Shown here: positions 5,522 to 12,736 of the stretch, one piece after another
Layout: each line of letters begins with the position of its first letter
Position numbering within the stretch: the first letter of the stretch is position 1
NCBI GenBank assembly: GCA_028687545.1
Contig: JAQTZZ010000078.1
Span: 1-12,736, forward strand
Source: Candidatus Wallbacteria bacterium
GTDB lineage: Bacteria > Muiribacteriota > JAQTZZ01
Reading direction: 5' to 3'
DNA length: 12,736 bases
Made by a program: the position numbers and the translations under genes
The notes under the pieces: model-generated
Seen by the model: the letters and a program-made list of their open reading frames with translations, nothing else
Told to the model about the DNA's origin: nothing
Databases searched by the model: none

Positions 5522-5950
5522 TTATCGAAGGTGTCTCCATACTAACTCCAATCCGCCGGCCATAGCGCCGGCTACCAGGTCATCGAGCATGATTCCGGCT
5601 GAGCCTGGAACGTTTTCTGCTCGATTCACCGGGAAAATCTTACTGATATCGAAAATCCTGAAGAAGATGAACGTGCGGATCACCTCGGGCAGACTTCGGC
5701 TCCCGGAAATCAGCAATGCCAGCCACATTCCGCAGAGTTCATCCGCATTGACATATCCCGGGTCATCTTCTTCGAATTCGCTGGATGTCATCTGGATCAG
5801 AAAGGTAAAGATCAGAGTGGTAAAAAGAAAGGCAATCCAATTAAGAGGAGATTTTTTTAAAAATACAAGCAGCAGGGCTGCCACAGACCCACAGGTGCCG
5901 GGAGCAGGCAGGTCGCCGAGTCCGCCAAGAGTGATGATTTTCCTCAGCAT
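5522..5950 (-). CDS. pgpA: Phosphatidylglycerophosphatase A
   Basis: A 142-residue membrane protein that removes the phosphate from phosphatidylglycerol phosphate, the last step of phosphatidylglycerol synthesis. Family motifs appear in order: GLGDLPAPGTCGS (10-22), DDPGYVNADELCGMW (62-76, with the conserved D/E of the metal site), FFRIFDISKIFPV (96-108) and GIMLDDLVAG (119-128). Hydrophobic segments lie around 23-52 and 73-102. It is slightly shorter than most relatives but no motif is missing. The ATG at 5950 overlaps the rimO stop (GCATGCTGA), with GGAAGGA seven bases upstream inside rimO, so translation is coupled. PgpA points to a Gram-negative type membrane lipid pathway. Confidence 0.93.
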   Translation of the reverse strand: MLRKIITLGGLGDLPAPGTCGSVAALLLVFLKKSPLNWIAFLFTTLIFTFLIQMTSSEFEEDDPGYVNADELCGMWLALLISGSRSLPEVIRTFIFFRIFDISKIFPVNRAENVPGSAGIMLDDLVAGAMAGGLELVWRHLR

Positions 5951-7338
5951 GCAGTTCCTTCCAGGTCGTAATCCTGCGCTCCGGTAATTATGACATCAGT
6001 AAAATCAGACTTCAATTTTTTTCTGCTGTTAAAAAATATCACAGGATCAATTTCCGGTGCTTCGGCAAAGCTTCTTCCCTGATATCCAAAAGGCAGATTC
6101 TCCAATTTTTCTTCGACCAGAACCCTGTATTTCCGATGCAGACGGCTCTGATTAAATTCAGCTGAAATTCCAGCCTGTAAAGTCAGTATCCGCTGTTCGC
6201 GTGCTGCGGCTGCCCGTGCCGATGGTGCCTTCATTTCGTAGGATGCAGTGCCTTCTTCAGGAGAGTATCTGAAAACCCCTACCCGTTCCAGCTTGATCTT
6301 TTCAATGAACCGAAGCAATGTCTGCAATTCCTTCCGCCCTTCGCCCGGGAATCCGACCATCACAGTGCTGCGAAGCACTAAACCCGGGATCTGATCACGC
6401 AATCGCTTAATCAGATCAGTCAAAGTCTTTTCAGCATAATTCCTACCCATCAGTTTCAGGATCCTGCTGTCCGCATGCTGGATTGGAAGGTCCAGATATG
6501 GCAGAAGCCGGTCCGGAAGCTTCCTGAAAATCTCAATTGTCTCAGCATCAAGATGTGCAGGATGTGCATACATCAGCCTGATCCACGGGATTGTCGTTTC
6601 ACCGGCCAGGTTTTCCAAGAGACCAGGCAACAGGGTTTTTCCGGCCAGGTCGAATCCATATCTGGTCGAATCCTGCGCCACCAGTATGATCTCCTTGAAT
6701 CCAGCCTGGTCTATTTGCCTCGCCTCAGAGAGGATGTCACTGACTTTCCTGGAACGCAGGGGACCTTTGATCGAAGGTATCGCACAATAGCTGCAGCGGT
6801 TATCACAACCTTCTGAAAGTTTCAGATATGCAAATTTTCTACTGTGGTCTAATTCCCTGATCAGATTGAATTGGTAGTCGGACTTTGCACCGCGTCTATA
6901 GAATCTTCCGCCTTCAGAGATGCGCTTCAGATGCGTCACAAGCCTGTGATTTTCCGATAAACCCAGGACAGCGTCCACTTCGGGTATTTCCGTGTATAGT
7001 TCTTCTGAATAGCGCTCTGCCAGGCATCCCATCACCACTATCTTCAGCTCTGGCTTTCTTTTTTTGGCTGCAACAGCTTTCAAAATCTCGTCAATGGCTT
7101 CTTTTTTTGCAGATTCGATGAATCCGCAGGTCAGGATCAGGTAAAATCCAGCCTCATCAATGCTGCCGGATCTGAAACCTGCATCGAGCAGCAGCCGTTT
7201 TAGCCCTTCCCCATCAGTCTGGTTTTTAGGGCAGCCGAGGATTTCCAGATGAAATGTAAGGGCGCAGCATGCTGCGCCCTTACGAAGATTATGCAGACGC
7301 TCTTGTTCTCTCAATATGCACCAGGGCTCTCTTGGCAT
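5944..7338 (-). CDS. rimO: Ribosomal protein S12 methylthiotransferase RimO
   Basis: A radical-SAM enzyme that adds a methylthio group to the conserved aspartate of ribosomal protein S12. Numbering from the ATG at 7338, the N-terminal domain has cysteines C36 (LGCPKN), C71 and C105 for the auxiliary 4Fe-4S cluster; the radical SAM core has C178-x3-C182-x2-C185 in EGCDNRCSYCAIPSIKGPLR, followed by YLDLPIQHAD (281-290) and VGVFRYSPEEGTASY (353-367). A TRAM domain occupies about 402-460. LGCPKN, PSIKGPLRSR and PIQHAD separate it from the tRNA enzyme MiaB. The start is uncertain: typical RimO begins a few residues before LGCPKN, but here no in-frame ATG lies between residue 1 and that motif. The ATG at 7338 (inside the TPR gene, poor ribosome binding site) or a TTG at 7314 are the options, and a palindrome occupies codons 19-28. 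The 3' end overlaps pgpA by 7 bp. Confidence 0.94.
   Translation of the reverse strand: MPREPWCILREQERLHNLRKGAACCALTFHLEILGCPKNQTDGEGLKRLLLDAGFRSGSIDEAGFYLILTCGFIESAKKEAIDEILKAVAAKKRKPELKIVVMGCLAERYSEELYTEIPEVDAVLGLSENHRLVTHLKRISEGGRFYRRGAKSDYQFNLIRELDHSRKFAYLKLSEGCDNRCSYCAIPSIKGPLRSRKVSDILSEARQIDQAGFKEIILVAQDSTRYGFDLAGKTLLPGLLENLAGETTIPWIRLMYAHPAHLDAETIEIFRKLPDRLLPYLDLPIQHADSRILKLMGRNYAEKTLTDLIKRLRDQIPGLVLRSTVMVGFPGEGRKELQTLLRFIEKIKLERVGVFRYSPEEGTASYEMKAPSARAAAAREQRILTLQAGISAEFNQSRLHRKYRVLVEEKLENLPFGYQGRSFAEAPEIDPVIFFNSRKKLKSDFTDVIITGAQDYDLEGTAC
7256..7283. repeat. Perfect 28-bp palindrome at the TPR/rimO junction
   Basis: The half-site GTAAGGGCGCAGCA is followed by its exact reverse complement with no spacer. 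It begins five bases after the TPR stop codon and lies within the 5' coding part of rimO. The form GTA(A/G)GGGCG...CGCCCTTAC is like dispersed REP-type palindromes. On the minus strand ATTTC follows, so there is no U-tract. The ATG at its centre is out of frame with rimO. Confidence 0.85.
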
Positions 7339-10300
7339 CCTTGGCGAATACGCTGTTAGGATCCATATCGATGACCTTGTTGTATTCCTTGATGGCCTCG
7401 TTATACATGTTCTTTATTCTGTAAATGCCGGCCAGCTTGTAATGCGCTTCAATAAAATTGCTGTTGAGCTGCAGGGATTTTTTATACTCGTTGAGGGCCT
7501 CTTCTTTCATATTGACATCGTAATTCTCGTTGTAGGCCTCTCCCAGTTCATAGTGAGCCTTGCAGTTGTCAGGGAAGCGCTGCACTGCACGCTGGCAGAC
7601 TTCGATCGCCTCGTTGTACATGTGGGGGCCTTCGACGGAAGCTCTGATATAAATCATTTTCAGACCCCAGTATGGCCAGAGATAATCCGGATCCATGGAG
7701 ATCGCCATGTTGAAGGCTGAGATAGCGTTCTCCTTGGCTTCTTCGGAAAAGCCGAAACCCGGATTGAGCTTGTAGTAAGCATACCCGAGCTTCAGATAGG
7801 CCACAGGGTCGTTGTACACACTCTTGGCTTCTTCCTTGAGCTTGTTGATCATGGCAAAGAATTTCTTGCCCTTGTCCTCCTCGTTGAGGTGGATATTGTA
7901 GAAAATATCGACATTCTTCATGATCGCCTCTCCGTCCTTCGGATCGGCTGCCAGCAGCTTGTCGTAAAGAGAGGATGCTTCCTTATACAATTTGTTCCGC
8001 TCATACAGGGAAGCGAGTGAATACAGAGTGTCTTTGTCCTCGCTGTCGATCATCAGGATTTTCTGGAAAATCTCGATGGCTTTCTCAGTCTGATTTTTCC
8101 GTTCATACATCTTGGCCAGGGTGTTCAGTATCCGCGGCTCGTCCTTTTTCGATTCCAGGGATTTTTCAAGTTCTTTCACAGCTTTGTCCTTAAAATTCGG
8201 CTCCTGCAGACTGTTTTCCGGGAAGAGCATATAGAAGTATCCGAGTTCGAAATGGGCCAGTCCGGTCCGGTCGAGTTTGGCTTTTTCCTTAAGTTCCTTG
8301 TGGACTTCCTCGACATATTCAGTGTCTGTCTCTTTGAGATAGATTTCCTTATATTGATTGATCAGCATAATGCGAAGTTCGATATTGTCGGAGAAGAATT
8401 CCACTGCTTTCTTTAAAAAGCTCACTGCCTCATCCGGCTTGTCAAGCCGCTCTGCGAGTATACCAGCTCTCATGTAAACATCGCGGTATTTAAAATCCCG
8501 ATCTATATCGATGATACGCTGGTAGGTGAAATAAGCTTTGGTAAACATGTTTTTCTGGTCATACAGCCTGGCCAGCCTGTAGTTGGCATCAAGGTTTGTC
8601 GGGTCGAGATCCGTCACGTATTCATATTTAAAGATCGCACTGTCGAAGTCTTTTTTCTCCTCGAATTGTTTGGCCTCATCAACAGCCTTCTGCACTTCCT
8701 TGAAAGTTTCCCTGGCCTGAAGCTGCGAATAAAATTCCTGGGCAGCCTTGTTGGCCGGCTGCACCTTCTGGATCACGTCGAAACAGGCGCGGGCCTCGTT
8801 GACCAAACCTTTCGATTTATAGATCTCGCCTAATTTTTCGAGAGCAGGCACGTTTTCGTCGTCTTTCCTCAAGACTTCTTTCAGCTCCTTGATGGCCGGG
8901 TCCAGATCACCTTTGAGCCAGTAAGCTTTCCCCAACTCAAAATGCGCCTCAGTATTGTTGAAATCCAGCTCCAGCACTTTGGAATATTCTTCGATTACCT
9001 TGTCGATCAGACCGCGTTTCGAGTAAATCTGCCCGACGAGGAAATAGGGTTCGATCAGTTCAGGTGAAAACGCCTTGACCTTTTCAAGGCATTCCAGGGC
9101 TTTGTCGACCACGTCCCGTTCATAGTAAATCCTGCCAAGTTCCAGATAGGTTTCAGGATATTCCGGATTCAGATTCAGCGCTTCCTCGTACTCACGGATG
9201 GCATTCTCCACCAGCCCGCGTTCCTTGTAGATCTTGGCTTTCTTGAATTTTTCCTCAATCACTGCACTCTGCTTGTGACGCTGCAGCTGACGGAAATTTT
9301 TAAGCGCTTCTTCGCATTCCGGTTCGACTTCCAGCACTGCCTTGAATTCCACCAGAGCTTCCTCGTTGACTCCGCGACCCACATACAGCTTGCCGAGTTC
9401 CAGATGTGCTTCCCAGGTTTTCCAGTTTTTTTCCACTGCGATCTTGAATTCATTGATGGCATTGCTGATCATCAATTCGTCGTTGTATGAATTTCCGATT
9501 GCTGCATAGACCTTTCCCAGCTCGATCCTGGACGGGATGTTTCCGTCCTCTTTCTCCAGGACATACTTGAATTCAATCACTGCCTTGTCCAGAAGGTTAC
9601 TCTGGTTGTAGACCTTGCCAAGTTCGATGTGGGCAGGCAGGAAATCAGGATAATGCTCGATAATTTCACGCAGTTTCTTGATGGCCTGGTCGAAATGCTG
9701 CTTGATGGCAAAGATCCTGCTCAGCGACAGTTTGGCTTCGAGGAAATTGGGTTTCAGTTCCAGGATTTTTTCCAGCACATCCTGTCCCTTGTCCAGTTCG
9801 CCATTTTCGATATAGCAATTGGCCAGCTGAAGATAGATGTTGAAATCAGTATCCTCTTTGGAAAGGATCTTCTTGTACATCTTGATGGCCTCGTCGTAGT
9901 TTTTCTTCATGTAGTAGAAATTGGCGAGGTTTTTGAAATTTTCCATGTTGTCCGGTTCAAGTTCAGTCAGGGATTCTAAAGCTTCAATCGCCTTCTGATA
10001 CATCTTCAGGTCGCTGTAGATCCTGGCTAAATATCTGCACGCATCAAGATTGCCTGTGAATTCCTGCTTGGTCTGCTCAAAGAATTTGGCGGCTTTCTCC
10101 AGTTCGCCCTTGCGGTAATACAGTTCTCCAAGTTCCACATAAAGTTGAGGCGATTTCTCGCCAAGGCTCAGCACTTTCTCGAATTCGGTTTCTGACTCGT
10201 TGAACTTTCCCTGGATCTTGAAAATCTGAGCCAGCTTGCTGTGTGCTTCGCGTTCGTCATATTTCAGCTCCAGGATTTTCTTATACTCCAGCACGGCCTG

Positions 10301-12736
10301 ATCGAGCTTCTGCCTGTTCTGATAGATGCTGGCAATTTTATATCGAAGCGCGATGTCGTTGGGACGCCGTTTGATCAGCGACTGGAAAACGTCGAAAGCC
10401 AGGTCTGTTTCATTGAGCAGAATGTAAAGTTCGCCGATCTTTTCCTCGACCTCGATGCTCTTTTCGCCGAGACTGAAGGCTTTTTTGTAGTTGCGCAATG
10501 CTTCGACGTAACTCTTTCCTTCGAATTCCACATTGGCAAGGATCATGTAATACTCGGCCTTTTCAGGATTGAGTTCAAGCAGCTTCCGGAATGTTTCCAG
10601 AGCTTTTTCAGTCATTTCCATCTTCAGGTAAATCTTGCCGATATGTTCAAGCGCAGGCATATCGTAAGGTTCGAAATTCAAGACTTTCTTATGATATTCG
10701 AGGGCGTTGTCCCATTCAGAGAGATGTTCATAAACGTTCGCCAGGCCGCGGAAGCCTTCAGTGCTGGAGGGTTCGAGCTCGATATACTTCCGATAGTAGT
10801 TGACGGCTTTGATGAATTCTTCCTGGTTGGTGGCGATCCTGGCCAGCTTGATATAGACAGGGGCGTAATCTTCTCTGATCCTGAGAATCTGCCTGTATTT
10901 ATCAAGGGCTTTTTCAGTCATTCCCTTGCGTTCATAACTTTCCCCGAGCAGGTAGTGAACTTTGGGATCTCCAGGGGCAAGCTCTTCCATCTTCTGGAAT
11001 TCCTCCAGGGCTTCCAGTTCCCTTCCCTTGATGCTGTAAATTTCACCCAGTTCGAATCTGACTTCAGGATTGTTCGGATAGCTCGCGGACAATTTCTCGT
11101 ATTCCTCCAGGGCTTCATCGTACCGCTTCTGAGTCGCCAGGATCCTGCCCTTTTCGATCTGCAGAGCCACATCGTTCCTGTCGATCTCGATCGCCCTGTT
11201 GATGATCACCATGGCTTCGTTGAGCAGTTCCTTCTCTTTATACTTACGTGCGATTCTCAGATAGACATTGCTGTCCTGCGGCGAGAGAATGATGGCTTCT
11301 CTGAATGCCAGCATGGCTTTCTCGGTCTGGTTGAGCTTCAGATAGGCTTCACCCAGTTCGAGGAAAAGTGTGGAATTCTTGTAATTGTTTTCCACCAGCT
11401 CCTGATAAAGTTTGATCGCTTCCTGATACTTGCCGAGTGCGAATTTGCAGCGGCCGAGCATGAACTGGAGTTCGAGCTGACCTTTGAAACGATTGATAAC
11501 CCTGGTAATGGTCTTGATGGTTTCATCATAATTCTTCAGCTTGAAATAGGAATCTGCAAGATGATAATAGGTGTTGACTCCAATTTTCTCCGCCGGGACC
11601 TTTTTCAACATCTGGTTGAAGGCTTTGATGGCTCTGGGATCGTCTCCCAGCTGATAGTAAAGTTCCGCCAGTTTTTCCTGGGCTTCCACGAATTCAGTGT
11701 CCAGGGTGAGGGCCTTCTCAAGCCGTTCTGCGGCATTGCGCAGGTTGCCCTTCTTCTCGTCTTCCAGAGCCAGCTTGAAATAAACCCTGGCATTTTCCGG
11801 ATCAAGTTCACTCGCTCGGCGGTAATATTTATTGGCCTGATCCACCATTCCTTTCTTCTCATAAACTGTAGCCAGATGGAAATAAAGCTTACCCTGTTTG
11901 TCGTCGATCTTCAGCGCTGACTCGTACCTCGCAATGGCGTCATCCAGCATGCCTGTTTCTTCATAGATTTCGCCAAGCATCAGATTTGCTTCCATGTGGT
12001 TTGAGTCAAGTGCTATCACCCGCTGGAATTCAGTGATCGCCTCATTCACCAGGTACTTATTCTTGTAAAGTTTACCCAGCTCGAAATGAGCTTTGATATT
12101 GTTCGGGAAAAGTTCCAGTGTGCGCTTGTAGACGGTTTCCAGATTGTCGAAATCCTGGATTTCCCAGTAGATTTCTCCCAGGCTGTAAATCGCATCCAGA
12201 TACTGCGGATTAAGGTTGAGGGATTTCTCGTAATTCCTGATCGCGTCTCCGTTCTTGCCGAGGCTGCGATATGCTTCAGCCAGCTCGAAGTAGAAGATGG
12301 GGTCGCGCGGCCGCAGCTCAATGGCTTTTTTAAACAGTTCCACCATCTTGTCAAAATACATTTTGGATTTATAGATGCCGCCGAGGCGGTAGATCACATC
12401 GATGAAATCAGGATTGATTTTAAGGGACAGCTCATATGCCCCGATCGCTTCCATGCTCATCCCTAATTCCTCGTACGTCACGCCCAGTTCATAGTGCACT
12501 TTGGCATTGTTCTTATCGATAGCCAGAGAACGTTCCAGGTTTTTCCTGGCCTGTTCGTAATCGCCCTGTCTGAAATAGATGCTGCCCAGTCTGATGTAGG
12601 CATCCACGAAATCGGCATTGAACTTGACAGTCTGGAGATATTCTTCCAGGGATTCCTCAAGCATCTGCAGGTTGTAATACACTTCACCCAGTTCGAAATG
12701 GTAGGTCGGATTCGCGTCATCGAGTTTCAGGGCCAG
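7289..12736 (-). CDS. Giant tetratricopeptide-repeat protein (N-terminus beyond the window)
   Basis: The frame is open through the window edge: codons upstream of the GTG at 12682 still read as a TPR unit (PTYHFELGEVYYN), so that GTG is internal. At least 1815 residues are visible, made of tandem ~34-residue TPR units with the consensus LGxxYxxxGxxxxAIxxYxxALxLxPxx; by length there is room for roughly 50 copies. Two linker segments with a similar FxxQLQ ending interrupt the array (about 9215-9290 and 8645-8755). The last third (about 7300-8650) is less regular, with longer loops, for example around NPGFGFSEEAKENAISAF. Cys and Trp are rare and no catalytic domain is visible. TPR arrays are protein-binding superhelices, so a scaffold role is likely; whether it is secreted or membrane-bound cannot be told without the N-terminus. 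It ends in VHIERTRASA, just before the palindrome. Confidence 0.93.
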   Translation of the reverse strand: MALKLDDANPTYHFELGEVYYNLQMLEESLEEYLQTVKFNADFVDAYIRLGSIYFRQGDYEQARKNLERSLAIDKNNAKVHYELGVTYEELGMSMEAIGAYELSLKINPDFIDVIYRLGGIYKSKMYFDKMVELFKKAIELRPRDPIFYFELAEAYRSLGKNGDAIRNYEKSLNLNPQYLDAIYSLGEIYWEIQDFDNLETVYKRTLELFPNNIKAHFELGKLYKNKYLVNEAITEFQRVIALDSNHMEANLMLGEIYEETGMLDDAIARYESALKIDDKQGKLYFHLATVYEKKGMVDQANKYYRRASELDPENARVYFKLALEDEKKGNLRNAAERLEKALTLDTEFVEAQEKLAELYYQLGDDPRAIKAFNQMLKKVPAEKIGVNTYYHLADSYFKLKNYDETIKTITRVINRFKGQLELQFMLGRCKFALGKYQEAIKLYQELVENNYKNSTLFLELGEAYLKLNQTEKAMLAFREAIILSPQDSNVYLRIARKYKEKELLNEAMVIINRAIEIDRNDVALQIEKGRILATQKRYDEALEEYEKLSASYPNNPEVRFELGEIYSIKGRELEALEEFQKMEELAPGDPKVHYLLGESYERKGMTEKALDKYRQILRIREDYAPVYIKLARIATNQEEFIKAVNYYRKYIELEPSSTEGFRGLANVYEHLSEWDNALEYHKKVLNFEPYDMPALEHIGKIYLKMEMTEKALETFRKLLELNPEKAEYYMILANVEFEGKSYVEALRNYKKAFSLGEKSIEVEEKIGELYILLNETDLAFDVFQSLIKRRPNDIALRYKIASIYQNRQKLDQAVLEYKKILELKYDEREAHSKLAQIFKIQGKFNESETEFEKVLSLGEKSPQLYVELGELYYRKGELEKAAKFFEQTKQEFTGNLDACRYLARIYSDLKMYQKAIEALESLTELEPDNMENFKNLANFYYMKKNYDEAIKMYKKILSKEDTDFNIYLQLANCYIENGELDKGQDVLEKILELKPNFLEAKLSLSRIFAIKQHFDQAIKKLREIIEHYPDFLPAHIELGKVYNQSNLLDKAVIEFKYVLEKEDGNIPSRIELGKVYAAIGNSYNDELMISNAINEFKIAVEKNWKTWEAHLELGKLYVGRGVNEEALVEFKAVLEVEPECEEALKNFRQLQRHKQSAVIEEKFKKAKIYKERGLVENAIREYEEALNLNPEYPETYLELGRIYYERDVVDKALECLEKVKAFSPELIEPYFLVGQIYSKRGLIDKVIEEYSKVLELDFNNTEAHFELGKAYWLKGDLDPAIKELKEVLRKDDENVPALEKLGEIYKSKGLVNEARACFDVIQKVQPANKAAQEFYSQLQARETFKEVQKAVDEAKQFEEKKDFDSAIFKYEYVTDLDPTNLDANYRLARLYDQKNMFTKAYFTYQRIIDIDRDFKYRDVYMRAGILAERLDKPDEAVSFLKKAVEFFSDNIELRIMLINQYKEIYLKETDTEYVEEVHKELKEKAKLDRTGLAHFELGYFYMLFPENSLQEPNFKDKAVKELEKSLESKKDEPRILNTLAKMYERKNQTEKAIEIFQKILMIDSEDKDTLYSLASLYERNKLYKEASSLYDKLLAADPKDGEAIMKNVDIFYNIHLNEEDKGKKFFAMINKLKEEAKSVYNDPVAYLKLGYAYYKLNPGFGFSEEAKENAISAFNMAISMDPDYLWPYWGLKMIYIRASVEGPHMYNEAIEVCQRAVQRFPDNCKAHYELGEAYNENYDVNMKEEALNEYKKSLQLNSNFIEAHYKLAGIYRIKNMYNEAIKEYNKVIDMDPNSVFAKDAKRALVHIERTRASA

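Noticed and set aside
7267-7269. ATG at the centre of the palindrome as the rimO start
   Set aside because: It is out of frame with the conserved RimO sequence and reaches a stop after about a dozen codons.
7256-7283. Intrinsic terminator after the TPR gene
   Set aside because: The palindrome is strong but no run of Ts follows on the minus strand, and rimO continues directly across it, so termination here would cut off rimO. A repeat element fits better.
94-7283. CRISPR array or insertion sequence formed by the GC-rich palindromes
   Set aside because: The palindromes are single, far apart and not identical, there are no spacer-like units, and no transposase or cas gene is in the window.
10241-11920. 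559-codon open frame on the plus strand opposite the TPR gene
   Set aside because: It mirrors the codon bias and repeat periodicity of the TPR gene on the other strand. Its Phe/Leu/Gln-rich translation has no recognisable domain, and the TPR frame continues unbroken on both sides.
12680-12682. GTG as the start of the TPR protein
   Set aside because: The frame remains open to the window edge and the 18 codons upstream complete a TPR unit, so this is an internal valine and the gene is partial.

Overview
The window reads as a piece of chromosome from an uncultured bacterium with moderate G+C. Every supportable gene lies on the minus strand, so transcription runs from high to low coordinates. 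The gene set (periplasmic serine hydrolase, PgpA, ECF sigma factor, a very large TPR protein) suggests a Gram-negative-type, free-living organism. The pilin-like Cys/His module and the giant TPR protein are reminiscent of poorly characterised candidate phyla, but the sequence alone does not allow a confident taxonomic call. There are no rRNA, tRNA, CRISPR, transposase or phage genes.

Layout in transcription order. From 12736 down to 7289 lies one uninterrupted reading frame of at least 1815 codons made almost entirely of about 34-residue TPR units; its N-terminus is beyond the window edge. A perfect 28-bp palindrome (7256-7283) follows its stop codon and lies inside the 5' coding region of rimO (5944-7338). 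rimO overlaps pgpA (5522-5950). After a 127-nt gap with strikingly structured RNA-forming potential comes a stand-alone CinA C-terminal/PncC-type amidase (4840-5394), then prmC (3997-4824). This is a housekeeping cluster: ribosomal protein S12 modification, phospholipid synthesis, pyridine nucleotide salvage and release-factor methylation.

Next is a secreted protein of unrecognised family (2539-3891) with a near-ideal sigma-70 promoter of its own. It carries four copies of a ~66-residue helical module and, between copies 1 and 2, a Cys/His segment resembling the C-terminal end of pilin-like proteins. Its 3' untranslated region contains three successive hairpins, the last being a good intrinsic terminator with a GCAA tetraloop. 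A periplasmic beta-lactamase-fold serine hydrolase (1094-2308) follows.

The low-coordinate end holds a probable signalling operon: an ECF sigma factor (490-996), an overlapping two-TM membrane protein that is the candidate anti-sigma factor (42-497), and the first eight codons of a third gene (1-26) behind a strong ribosome binding site.

The most interesting points are: (i) the two mutually exclusive RNA hairpins ahead of cinA, one of which buries its ribosome binding site; (ii) the four-repeat secreted protein with its pilin-like insert; (iii) the size and internal organisation of the TPR protein; and (iv) short GC-rich palindromes that have apparently invaded the coding ends of rimO and the putative anti-sigma gene.
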